In this document: in pieces, positions 44,579 through 53,581 of the stretch | Layout of the letters: each line of letters begins with the position of its first letter | How positions within the stretch are numbered: the first letter of the stretch is position 1 | Origin: Commensalibacter melissae | GTDB lineage: Bacteria > Pseudomonadota > Alphaproteobacteria > Acetobacterales > Acetobacteraceae | Direction: 5' to 3' | DNA: 64,000 bases | Assembly: GCF_003691365.1 (NCBI RefSeq) | Contig: NZ_CP033087.1 | Span: 1,192,501-1,256,500, forward strand | Program-made: the position numbers and the translations under genes | The notes under the pieces: generated by a model | What the model saw: the letters and a program-made list of their open reading frames with translations, nothing else | Databases searched by the model: none | Told to the model about the DNA's origin: nothing

Positions 44579-46072
44579 TCATTTATGGTCAGGCAGTAAT
44601 TTCGTATCAAGACCCATCAATTGACCTAATCGGGACAAACGACGTGAGACTGTCTCACTGATAACAGCATCCAGATGATGATAATAATATAATGTAAGTT
44701 TCTTTTTCCCAACTTTTAACCGTGTTCTCAACAAAAGGTTGGGAAGATTTCCTGATAATGTATATGCCAATCGAAATGCCAGTCCCAATATTACGGCCTG
44801 TTCATAATGTTTAGGAGAAAGAATTTTCTTGGAAGCAGACAGGAATTTATCATTCATGGTGGCATCATAACGTATCGCAATTGTCAAGGCCAAGAAGGCT
44901 CGCAACTGATGGTCAAACGCCATGCCGGCCATTCGTAAAATACGATAATAAGCCTGCTCTTTACGATAGGCTGGATGGTCATGACAACCACAATCAGAAA
45001 TCATACAGGCTACCCAGCGTTTTTGCTGCATATCCTGATCTTCATTATTAAAAAGTGAATCTGTCCACTTGATCAGAGCGGAAGGAAATTCCTGTACACG
45101 ACCCAATCGTTTACAAACATCTAAAGCTGCAGCTTCTTGTGGGTTTTGATTACGATTATTTTCGGCAATAACATTTCGCATATACCAACCTTCCCGAACC
45201 CCCTCTGCGCAAAAAATAATTTTTGACGGTTTCAAAATCATTAATAACTGTTTCAACACCGTGGCGGCATATGGTAAATCGTTTAACCTTTTATGAATTA
45301 AGGCCTGTGTATTTAAATTTCCATCTTTTAGCTTAAGTAAAATCCAATCCACAAGAATTTTTGCTTCATTATAAGAAAGCGTGTAATAATGAACGATACA
45401 AATCGGATAAGAAGTGTATTCCATATATAATTGTGCCATTGCCCGAAAAGCGCCACCGACCAAATATAATTTTTTCTTTTTGGATTCATGCAACCATTTA
45501 ACCGATTTTATATCCCTACCCGCAATAATATTCGCTTTTGGAATTTTCTTGCCTGCACGATCCATCAGGCGAATAACACCCAAAGACAAGGTTTGGGCAT
45601 TATATCGCTGCTGATTTGAAATTTGCACCAGCTCCATAGAGCCACCACCAATATCCGCAACAACACCGTCCGCATTCGGAATACTGCACATTACACCTGC
45701 AGCGGCATAATCTGCTTCCTGTTCGCCAGTCAATATTTGAACAGGTACACAAGGCATCCATTTATGCAACTTTTTTAAAAATTCATGTCCATCATCTGCA
45801 TCTCTAACCGCTGCAGTCGCTAGGACAACAAATGGATCCGCCTTCATTGTCGTGGCAATTGCATAAAACCTTTTAAAAACATCTTCGGCTAACAAGACAC
45901 CTTGCGGATTGAGTTTACCTGTTTTTTCCAACCCGCTTCCCAATCTAAGTGTGGCTTTTTCATTAAAGATAATTACGGGATTACGCTCCCTTCCTTCAAA
46001 AACAACTAAACGAACGGAATTCGAGCCCAAATCTACAATTGCTGATCGTATTGAGGAAGAGGAATGGATCAT
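44579..46072 (-). CDS. ppx: Exopolyphosphatase (Ppx/GppA family)
   Basis: Releases phosphate from polyphosphate ends, and may act on pppGpp. The 497-residue ASKHA-fold protein has SAIVDLGSNSVRLVVFEG, ATAAVRDADDGHEFL, ILTGEQEADYAAAGV and DIGGGSMELV. A C-terminal helical domain includes HD-like sequence. It is directly downstream of ppk (43 bp) on the same strand, pairing polyphosphate synthesis and degradation. Confidence 0.94.
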   Translation of the reverse strand: MIHSSSSIRSAIVDLGSNSVRLVVFEGRERNPVIIFNEKATLRLGSGLEKTGKLNPQGVLLAEDVFKRFYAIATTMKADPFVVLATAAVRDADDGHEFLKKLHKWMPCVPVQILTGEQEADYAAAGVMCSIPNADGVVADIGGGSMELVQISNQQRYNAQTLSLGVIRLMDRAGKKIPKANIIAGRDIKSVKWLHESKKKKLYLVGGAFRAMAQLYMEYTSYPICIVHYYTLSYNEAKILVDWILLKLKDGNLNTQALIHKRLNDLPYAATVLKQLLMILKPSKIIFCAEGVREGWYMRNVIAENNRNQNPQEAAALDVCKRLGRVQEFPSALIKWTDSLFNNEDQDMQQKRWVACMISDCGCHDHPAYRKEQAYYRILRMAGMAFDHQLRAFLALTIAIRYDATMNDKFLSASKKILSPKHYEQAVILGLAFRLAYTLSGNLPNLLLRTRLKVGKKKLTLYYYHHLDAVISETVSRRLSRLGQLMGLDTKLLPDHK

Positions 46073-46115
46073 TATTATTTCCTTTGAGGCAAAAAAAATT
46101 ATAGCAGATTATAGT

Positions 46116-48311
46116 CTAATCCAAAGGTCTTGTATCCAACGAGGGATTCTCCATAAAATAGTTATGTGCGGAAAAAGGAGGTTCCGAAGATTCAAGACGT
46201 TTCCATTTTTTATCCCTCCCCAATTGCCAAGACTGCATATTATCTTTCAGATTTGCAACCATTAACTGATTTAAAATTTTATAATGAATATCTTCTGGCA
46301 AAATAGGTATCATTTCCTCGATCCGACGATCCATATTTCTTTCCATCCAATCTGCAGAAGACATATAGACTTTAGCCGATCTTGAAGGAAGCTCGTACCC
46401 GTTTCCAAATACAAAGACTCTGGCATGTTCAAGAAAACGGCCAACAATTGATTTGACAAATATATTTTCAGAAAGATTTTTGATACCCGGACGAAGACAG
46501 CAAATTCCTCGAACAATTATATTTATTTTTACACCTGCACAAGACGCCTCATATAATTTGTCAATTAATTGTGGATCCACAAGAGAATTCATTTTAAGCC
46601 ACATCGCACCCGGTTTGCCTGCATTTACAAAAGCAATTTCATCATCAATCAATTCATTTAAGGTTTTACGGATGGTTAGAGGTGAAAACGCAATTTTTTC
46701 CATTTTGTCAGGACGTGCATATCCCGTGACATAATTAAATAATTTGGCCGCATCACGCGTTAATTCGGCATTACAGGTAAAATAGGATAAATCAGTATAA
46801 ATTTTTGCTGTAATCGGATGATAATTGCCAGTGCCAAAATGGGCATAAGAGCGTATGTTTCCCCCCTCTCTTCTAACAACAAGACTCAATTTTGCATGGG
46901 TCTTCCAATCGGCAAAACCGAAAACAACCTGCACACCGGCTGCCTCCAAATCCCGTGAAAGACGAATATTGGCTTCTTCATCAAAACGGGCCCTTAATTC
47001 AACAATGGCTGTTACGGAAATTCCATTTTCTGCTGCCTCAATTAAAGCTTTGACAATGGGACTGTCCCGGGATGTTCGATATAAAGTTTGTTTAATGGCT
47101 AAAACCTGAGGGTCTTGAGCCGCCTGACGCAAAAACTGAATCACAACATCAAAACTCTCGAAAGGATGGTATGCCAACAAATCTTTTGAACGTAACAGGG
47201 CAAAACAGTCCCCGGCACTTTCCCGAATACGCGCGGGAAGATGAGGTGCATAATATGGAAAAAGGAGATCTGGCCTGTTATCAACAATGAGTTGCTTAAC
47301 ATCCACCAATCCCAGTATTCCCTTATGAACCGTCACCTCTTCCGGAGGCACTTCAAGAGCATGGGCAACTATTTCACCAAGTTTTGGAGGGAAATGTTCA
47401 TCGATATCCAAATGAATCACAACCCCGCGTCTTCTTCTTTTCAAGGCTGTTTCATAGGATCTCACCAGATCCTCCGCTTCTTCTTCAAATTCGACATCTG
47501 TATCACGAATAACGCGTAACAAGCCATAATTCGCAATTTTGTATCCAGGAAAGATCGATGAAATAAATATCCTAACCAAATCCTCCAATAAAACAAACCT
47601 TTGAATTTTATTGCTACATAACGATAAAGGCAAAGGTATAAAACGCAACAGCTGCGACGGCAATAAAATCATAACATATTTGCGGCTGCTATTTTGGCTA
47701 ATCAATCTTAAAGCAATTGCGAGATTTAAATTCGGTATAAATGGAATGGGATGGGCAGGATCCAAGGCAATAGGGGTCAGGATTGGAAAAATACGCTCCA
47801 TAAAAAATTGATGTAACCAAGCCAGATCTTCCTTGTTCAACTCTTCTGCCTTACAAACAATGATACCTGAGTCACTCAATAATTTTATAAGTTCATGATA
47901 GATCCGTTGCTGGTCACTAAATAGTCCCTTAACCCTTTCCTGAATGGCAACTAATTGTTCTGCAGGTGTTAAACCATCAGGAGAAAGTGCTATCAACCCC
48001 TCTCTCACTTGACCGGTCAGTCCCGCAACACGTACGGAATAAAATTCATCAAGATTGCTTGCGCTAATGGATAAAAAACGTACCCTTTCCAAAAGTGGAT
48101 TATGTTTATTTTCGGCTTCCTCTACGACCCTTTGGTTAAAATCAAGCCATGATAATTCCCGATTAATAAAACGCTCATAATCCATTTTGATATTATTAGA
48201 TATCTGAATACTGTTTCGCTGCTTAATTTTACGACCCGACTGTTTCACAGTAATTTTATTTTGTGTCAAATGATTGATATTCGATATATTTTTACGATTT
48301 TTTTGGATCAT
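46116..48311 (-). CDS. ppk: Polyphosphate kinase 1
   Basis: Makes polyphosphate from ATP reversibly. The 731-residue protein has an N domain (FINRELSWLDFNQRVVEEA) and the central segment. Phospholipase-D-like catalytic domains carry the phosphorylated-His region DWKTHAKLSLVVRREGG and FGTGNYHP, and near the C-terminus MSSADWMERNMDRRIEEMIPI. A Lys/Asn-rich N-terminal stretch of 42 residues precedes the usual PPK1 start. Met 43 is an alternative initiator; neither has a clear ribosome-binding site. It lies between hda and ppx. Confidence 0.95.
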   Translation of the reverse strand: MIQKNRKNISNINHLTQNKITVKQSGRKIKQRNSIQISNNIKMDYERFINRELSWLDFNQRVVEEAENKHNPLLERVRFLSISASNLDEFYSVRVAGLTGQVREGLIALSPDGLTPAEQLVAIQERVKGLFSDQQRIYHELIKLLSDSGIIVCKAEELNKEDLAWLHQFFMERIFPILTPIALDPAHPIPFIPNLNLAIALRLISQNSSRKYVMILLPSQLLRFIPLPLSLCSNKIQRFVLLEDLVRIFISSIFPGYKIANYGLLRVIRDTDVEFEEEAEDLVRSYETALKRRRRGVVIHLDIDEHFPPKLGEIVAHALEVPPEEVTVHKGILGLVDVKQLIVDNRPDLLFPYYAPHLPARIRESAGDCFALLRSKDLLAYHPFESFDVVIQFLRQAAQDPQVLAIKQTLYRTSRDSPIVKALIEAAENGISVTAIVELRARFDEEANIRLSRDLEAAGVQVVFGFADWKTHAKLSLVVRREGGNIRSYAHFGTGNYHPITAKIYTDLSYFTCNAELTRDAAKLFNYVTGYARPDKMEKIAFSPLTIRKTLNELIDDEIAFVNAGKPGAMWLKMNSLVDPQLIDKLYEASCAGVKINIIVRGICCLRPGIKNLSENIFVKSIVGRFLEHARVFVFGNGYELPSRSAKVYMSSADWMERNMDRRIEEMIPILPEDIHYKILNQLMVANLKDNMQSWQLGRDKKWKRLESSEPPFSAHNYFMENPSLDTRPLD

Positions 48312-48443
48312 GTAATATTACTTTATACTGAATTATTTGCATTAAAAATTATTTTATTAATTTATCAATTTTAACACAATTTTCTCTAGTTTTTTCAAAT
48401 AATTCAAAATCACGTTTAATTATAACATATTATTTCTATATCA

Positions 48444-49184
48444 TTATAAAATTGACAATTCATCAAGAATTTTCATGACCAGATTCCTGGTCATTCCCCC
48501 CTGTTCAACAAGGGTTATTTCATCTAACCGTTCAATAAACTGACGTACAGCAAAAGCTGTTCTTGGTAATCGTAACTGAATAATATCCATAATGGACGTT
48601 GGAATAACCAATTGCCTGTCAGCTACTAACCGAAGAAATAAAAGCCGTAATAATTCCTCTTCAGGTTGTTCAATTTTAATCGCTATGATTGACCGTAATC
48701 GACTAGCCAAATCGGGCAACTCAACTTCCCATCGAGCTGGTGGGGAACGCCCTCCTAGAACAGTTACGATCCGCAACTCTTTGGTCATGTTTAAAATATG
48801 CAACAATGAATGAAAATCAGTGACTAGATCGGCATCATCTATAACAATGGCTTTTATTTCTTTATTTTGTAATTTTTCCGACCAATATACAGAAGAGGTT
48901 TGTTGTAAAGCAGAAGCTGGAATATATAATGCCTGTTCCCTTTCCGCCCATATTTGCAATAAATGCGTTTTACCTGTTCCTGAATCTCCCCATATTGCCA
49001 AACGTCGATCTGGCCAATCTGGCACATTGTAGGTTGTTTTACTGATCCCAAGCCAGGTCCGTGCAGCAAAATTTGAAGGTGAATTTATAAAATCTGAAGA
49101 AATAAAACGAGGCTTATAGGTAAAGGGTAAAGCGAGCTGCCTTGACGTATTAAAAAAACAATTTTGTTTATTTTTTTCCTGCAT
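48444..49184 (-). CDS. hda: DnaA regulatory inactivator Hda (HdaA)
   Basis: A DnaA-like AAA+ ATPase that, with the DNA sliding clamp, triggers hydrolysis of DnaA-bound ATP after replication starts. The clamp-binding motif QLALPF lies near the N-terminus. Walker A GDSGTGKTHLL and Walker B AIVIDDADLV follow, then the sensor region LASRLRSIIAIKIEQPEEE. The DnaA DNA-binding domain IV is lacking, as expected. The ATG at 49184 is chosen; an in-frame TTG at 49205 with an AGGA upstream would add seven residues. It is divergent from purM. Confidence 0.92.
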   Translation of the reverse strand: MQEKNKQNCFFNTSRQLALPFTYKPRFISSDFINSPSNFAARTWLGISKTTYNVPDWPDRRLAIWGDSGTGKTHLLQIWAEREQALYIPASALQQTSSVYWSEKLQNKEIKAIVIDDADLVTDFHSLLHILNMTKELRIVTVLGGRSPPARWEVELPDLASRLRSIIAIKIEQPEEELLRLLFLRLVADRQLVIPTSIMDIIQLRLPRTAFAVRQFIERLDEITLVEQGGMTRNLVMKILDELSIL

Positions 49185-49293
49185 TACTACTTTACCAAAA
49201 TTCAATCTATCCTATAAACCCTATTATGGTGTAAAACTATCCTATAACCATTTCAAGATAAACCTATAAAGCAAGAATAGAGGCTGCTTAATA

Positions 49294-50409
49294 ATGAAGT
49301 CAGATTTTTCTGAGAATACAGAACTAAATAACCAGCAGGATGAAATCACCTATGAAAATGCTGGTGTCAGTATTGCCACAGGGGATGCATTGATCGAAGC
49401 TATAAAACCGGTTGTCTCCCAAACTCATAATAATGGTGTTATGGGTAATCTGGGCGGATTTGGTGCGTTATTTGACTTAAAAGCAACCGGCTATCTAGAT
49501 CCAATTCTTGTTTCAGGAACCGATGGGGTTGGAACAAAGCTTTTGCCCGCAATCGAAACAGGGCTGTGCGACAATATCGGATTTGATCTAGTTGGAATGT
49601 GTGTGAATGATATCGTTGTGCAAGGTGCAAGACCTTTGTTTTTTCTCGATTATTTTGCCACCGGAAAATTAGAGCTTGATCAGGCACAACGTGTCATACA
49701 AAGTATCAGTAAGGCCTGTGAAGCAAGTGGCTGTGCCTTGATTGGTGGCGAAACAGCGGAAATGCCGGGGATGTACAAGGAAAAGCATTATGATCTGGCC
49801 GGATTCGCCGTTGGAGCAGTTGAAAGAGATCAGATTCTACCCAAAAATATCACTAGCGGTGATAAAATTATCGCTTTGACATCAAATGGTGTTCATTCCA
49901 ACGGATTTTCCTTGGTACGCTCAATTGTAAAAGCCCAAAACCTGTCATGGGACGATGTGGCACCTTTCGATCCCAACCAGTTTCTTGGAGAGGCATTACT
50001 CGCCCCGACACAGCTTTATGTAAAACCTGTACTAAAACTTCATGAGGCTGGTCTACTAAACGGGGCCGCCCATATTACAGGCGGTGGAATTGTCGGCAAT
50101 CTTCCACGTATTTTGCCAGACAATCTTGTGGCTGTTGTTGACGGACAAAGCTGGCCCATGCCACCAGTATTTTCATGGCTGGCCCACGCTGGCAACGTTC
50201 AACCAGAGGAAATGCTGAAAGTATTTAATTGCGGTATTGGCATGATATTGATCACATCAGATTTTGAAGCCGTGAATAAACTACTTAATGATACCGATGT
50301 CCAGGCTTATATCATTGGCCAGATTGAACCAAAAACCGAACTCGATAATGATCAACAGGTATTCTTCAGCGACCTACCCGATTTTACCTTTATTCCTGAA
50401 ATTGATTAA
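49294..50409 (+). CDS. purM: Phosphoribosylformylglycinamidine cyclo-ligase (AIR synthetase)
   Basis: Forms AIR in purine synthesis from FGAM and ATP. The 371-residue protein has TYENAGVSIATGDALI, VSGTDGVGTKLLPAI, MCVNDIVVQGARPLFFLDYFATGKL, LIGGETAEMPGMY and HITGGGIVGNLPRIL, all PurM signatures. An N-terminal polar extension of about 20 residues is present. It starts purM-purN, 19 bp before purN. Confidence 0.97.
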   Translation: MKSDFSENTELNNQQDEITYENAGVSIATGDALIEAIKPVVSQTHNNGVMGNLGGFGALFDLKATGYLDPILVSGTDGVGTKLLPAIETGLCDNIGFDLVGMCVNDIVVQGARPLFFLDYFATGKLELDQAQRVIQSISKACEASGCALIGGETAEMPGMYKEKHYDLAGFAVGAVERDQILPKNITSGDKIIALTSNGVHSNGFSLVRSIVKAQNLSWDDVAPFDPNQFLGEALLAPTQLYVKPVLKLHEAGLLNGAAHITGGGIVGNLPRILPDNLVAVVDGQSWPMPPVFSWLAHAGNVQPEEMLKVFNCGIGMILITSDFEAVNKLLNDTDVQAYIIGQIEPKTELDNDQQVFFSDLPDFTFIPEID

Positions 50410-50428
50410 CAAGGTGAGAACCCTTTAA

Positions 50429-51046
50429 ATGTCGAAGAAAAAACGTATAGCGATCATGATAAGCGGACGTGGTTCAAATATGCGTTCCCTTATTGATGCA
50501 TGTGCCAAACCCTCTTTCCCAGCATCAATTGAGTTGATCATTAGTAATAACCCGGATGCAGAAGGATTGGAAATCGCCCGCAAATCGGGTATTTCCACTC
50601 AAGTCATTGATGACTATGATTTTGGCAATAACAGACAAGCTCATGAACGCCAAATTAATGCGGCCCTTCAAGCCCATCATGTTACAACAATCTGTCTTGC
50701 AGGTTATATGCGACTTTTAAGCCCGTTTTTGATCAATGAATGGAAAGGTAAAATCCTAAATATTCATCCAAGTCTCTTACCAGCTTTTCCTGGTTTAGAT
50801 ACCCATAAAAAAGCCCTTAAAAAAGGGGTTAAGATACATGGTTGCACCATTCATATCGTAACAGAAAAAATGGATGATGGTCCTATTCTAGGTCAGGCAG
50901 CAATTCCTGTTCTTCCCGATGATACAGAAAACACCTTGGCAAAACGTGTATTGGACCAAGAACATCTTCTTTATCCAAGAGTTTTAAAGAATTTTCTATT
51001 GGGATTTGAAGCTGATTCGACTTCTGATACCCTGATTAATGGATAA
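50429..51046 (+). CDS. purN: Phosphoribosylglycinamide formyltransferase (GART)
   Basis: Formylates GAR using 10-formyl-tetrahydrofolate. The 205-residue protein has IAIMISGRGSNMRSLIDAC, ICLAGYMRLLSPFLI and the catalytic NIHPSLLPAFPGLDTHKKAL (Asn-His) and HIVTEKMDDGPILGQAAI (Asp). It is directly downstream of purM. A hairpin terminator separates it from the convergent ndk. Confidence 0.97.
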   Translation: MSKKKRIAIMISGRGSNMRSLIDACAKPSFPASIELIISNNPDAEGLEIARKSGISTQVIDDYDFGNNRQAHERQINAALQAHHVTTICLAGYMRLLSPFLINEWKGKILNIHPSLLPAFPGLDTHKKALKKGVKIHGCTIHIVTEKMDDGPILGQAAIPVLPDDTENTLAKRVLDQEHLLYPRVLKNFLLGFEADSTSDTLING

Positions 51047-51052
51047 ATTTAA

Positions 51053-51082
51053 AAAGGCTGGAGATAAAGATCTCCAACCTTT
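51053..51082. terminator. Terminator between purN and ndk
   Basis: AAAGGCTGGAGAT pairs with ATCTCCAACCTTT (12 of 13 bp, one C/A mismatch) around an aaag loop, located exactly between two convergent genes. Confidence 0.75.
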
Positions 51083-51086
51083 GGTT

Positions 51087-51509
51087 TTATACGCAGATTT
51101 CAATGTCTGAAAAAAAGAAACGAATTTCAATAGCTGCATTTTCGGCAGAATCAGATCCATGAACTGAATTGGCCTCAATTGATTCAGCAAATTGCGCACG
51201 AATCGTGTGTGCCTGAGCTTTTTTAGGATCTGTTGCACCCATGATATCACGATTTTTTTGAACAGCGTTTTCGCCCTCCAAAACCTGAACCACGACAGGA
51301 CCACTTATCATAAATTCAACCAGATCATTGAAAAAAGGACGTTCTTTATGAACTGAATAAAAAGCTTCAGCTTGCTGCTTGCTTAGCTGAATACGTTTTT
51401 GTCCAACGATTTTTAATCCCGTCCCTTCAATTAAGGCGTTGATTTTACCAGTCAAATTACGACGTGTTGCATCTGGTTTTAAAATTGACAGCGTTCTTTG
51501 TAAAGTCAT
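51087..51509 (-). CDS. ndk: Nucleoside diphosphate kinase
   Basis: Equalises nucleoside triphosphate pools through a phospho-histidine intermediate. The 140-residue protein starts [18 protein letters not shown]. It contains [33 protein letters not shown] and ends with the active-site signature [20 protein letters not shown] (His in VHGSD). Convergent with purN. Confidence 0.97.
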   Translation of the reverse strand: MTLQRTLSILKPDATRRNLTGKINALIEGTGLKIVGQKRIQLSKQQAEAFYSVHKERPFFNDLVEFMISGPVVVQVLEGENAVQKNRDIMGATDPKKAQAHTIRAQFAESIEANSVHGSDSAENAAIEIRFFFSDIEICV

Positions 51510-51625
51510 ATTGAAATTTCCTTTAATCTGTAAATATATTGCAGAGAAAAAATACTCTATTGGTAAATAGAAGTATTTCTCTTATCTTGTCGATAGTTTT
51601 TTTATCATATTTTGCAGGCAGATTT

Positions 51626-53515
51626 GTGAGTACGCTGGTTATAAATCACCTTACCCTTCGAATTTTAGGTCGCCCCCTCTTGGAAGATGCTTCCCTTACC
51701 ATTGAGAATGGGCAAAAAGTTGGACTGGTTGGCCGAAATGGAACAGGAAAATCAACATTGCTAGCCGCAATTTCTGGAGATATATCAATTGATGGAGGTG
51801 AGATTCTTTTATCAAACCGTATAAAAATGGCACGGGTTAAACAGGAAACACCATCTGGTAATTTATCATTAATTGAAACAGTGCTTTCTGCGGATAAAGA
51901 ACGTACGTATCTCATAAATGAGGCTGAATCAACACGGGATGGGTATCGGCTTGCTGAAATTCATGAAAGACTAATAGCCATACAAGCTGACAGCGCTCCG
52001 GCTCGCGCAGCAACCATTCTTGCAGGTTTGGGTTTCAGTGCAGAAAACCAACAACGTCCTATTTCGGATTTTTCTGGTGGATGGAGAATGCGAGTTGCTC
52101 TAGCGAGCACATTGTTTTTAAATCCCGATTTACTGCTCCTTGATGAACCCACCAATCATCTTGATTTAGAAGCGACTTTGTGGTTGCAATCCTGGATCAA
52201 CAATTTTTCTGGCAGTGCAATAATTGTCAGCCATGATCGCAATCTTTTGAATGAATGTGTTGATGCCATTGCCCATCTTCATCATCAGAAATTGTCCATG
52301 ACAGCTGGAGGATATGATGAATTTATCAGAATACATAACGAAAAAATACTTCAACAAAATCGGGAAACTGAAAAAATAGCCGCGAAACGTGCTCATATGC
52401 AAGCTTTTGTCGATCGCTTTCGTGCCAAGGCGACCAAGGCCAGACAAGCGCAAGCACGCTTAAAAGCACTTGAAAAACTGCCTGTTTTGGAAGAAATTGT
52501 TGAGGAAAGGGCAATACATTTCGAATTTCCCCAACCTGTACAATTACCGCCTCCATTAATTACCCTTGATCAAGTCAAGGTTGGATACGGCGATCATGTT
52601 GTACTTTCCAATTTAACATTAAGAATTGATCCAGATGACCGTATTGCCCTTTTGGGTGCAAATGGTAACGGTAAATCAACCTTTATCAAACTTATCGCAG
52701 GTTGCCTGAAACCAATGGAAGGTAGCATTCATAATCACACCAAACTTTCTGTTGGTTATTTTGCTCAACATCAGTTAGAAGAACTTATTCCTGGTCAAAC
52801 CCCATTCAGTCATCTTGAAAAGGTTTTACCAAAAGCCACACCCACTGAATTGAGAGCGCAACTTGCACGATTTGGATTAAATACCGAGCAAACTGATACC
52901 CCTGTTCAATCCTTGTCTGGTGGAGAAAAAGCTCGACTTGTTCTGGCTCTTATCACACGTCATAAACCCAATATCCTATTGCTTGATGAACCTACCAATC
53001 ATTTGGATCTTGATGCCAAAGAATCCCTAATTCATGCATTATCCTCCTTTGAAGGAGCTGTCATACTTATTTCCCATGATCCACGTCTGATAGAACTGAT
53101 AGCTGACCGGCTTTGGTTGGTTAATAATGGTACAGTTGAATCTTTTGATGGTGATATCAATGATTACCGTCAATGGCTAACGGATAATAAACGTATTCTT
53201 GATTCATCCGTAAAAAATACAGAAACTGGCTCATCTCAAAAATTAGCACGCAAGGAAAGAGCGGAAAAACGGAAAATACTTCAACCGTTAAAAAATAAAA
53301 TAAAGGCTCTTGAATTACTTATTCAGAAAAATAGTGAAGCATATCTCAAAATTGAACAAAAAATGGCTGAACCAGAGTTTTATTCAAATGTATCAGCTGA
53401 AGAAATAACAAAATTACAAATCGAATTGGCTGAATATCAAAAACGAAAAAATCAAGCCGAAGAAGATTGGCTTATTTTACAAGATAAACTGGAAAATACT
53501 GAAAAAGAATTGTAA
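51626..53515 (+). CDS. ABC-F family ATPase, YheS-like
   Basis: A soluble duplicated ABC ATPase of about 629 residues, of the translation-linked ABC-F class. Each half has Walker A (GRNGTGKSTLL; GANGNGKSTFI), a signature (FSGGWRMRVALA; LSGGEKARLVLA) and Walker B (LLLLDEPTNHLDLEA; ILLLDEPTNHLDLDA). The inter-domain linker has FVDRFRAKATKARQAQARLK. A charged C-terminal coiled coil (last 90 residues) resembles YheS. I choose GTG at 51626; the frame opens 29 codons earlier at a TTG, adding an unlikely hydrophobic leader. No transport domains, so not a transporter. Confidence 0.92.
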   Translation: MSTLVINHLTLRILGRPLLEDASLTIENGQKVGLVGRNGTGKSTLLAAISGDISIDGGEILLSNRIKMARVKQETPSGNLSLIETVLSADKERTYLINEAESTRDGYRLAEIHERLIAIQADSAPARAATILAGLGFSAENQQRPISDFSGGWRMRVALASTLFLNPDLLLLDEPTNHLDLEATLWLQSWINNFSGSAIIVSHDRNLLNECVDAIAHLHHQKLSMTAGGYDEFIRIHNEKILQQNRETEKIAAKRAHMQAFVDRFRAKATKARQAQARLKALEKLPVLEEIVEERAIHFEFPQPVQLPPPLITLDQVKVGYGDHVVLSNLTLRIDPDDRIALLGANGNGKSTFIKLIAGCLKPMEGSIHNHTKLSVGYFAQHQLEELIPGQTPFSHLEKVLPKATPTELRAQLARFGLNTEQTDTPVQSLSGGEKARLVLALITRHKPNILLLDEPTNHLDLDAKESLIHALSSFEGAVILISHDPRLIELIADRLWLVNNGTVESFDGDINDYRQWLTDNKRILDSSVKNTETGSSQKLARKERAEKRKILQPLKNKIKALELLIQKNSEAYLKIEQKMAEPEFYSNVSAEEITKLQIELAEYQKRKNQAEEDWLILQDKLENTEKEL

Positions 53516-53532
53516 ATAATTTATAATATACC

Positions 53533-53567
53533 AACAGGCAATGAATATGATTTCATCATTGCCTGTT
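53533..53567. terminator. Terminator between the ABC-F gene and the ProP-like gene
   Basis: Perfect 12-bp inverted repeat aacaggcaatga / tcattgcctgtt with an 11-nt loop, placed between convergent stop codons. Confidence 0.8.
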
Positions 53568-53581
53568 AATAAAATATTGAA

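Noticed and set aside
51539-51625. N-terminal hydrophobic extension of the ABC-F protein
   Set aside because: It begins at a TTG without a ribosome-binding site. ABC-F proteins are soluble, and the GTG at 51626 fits the family start.
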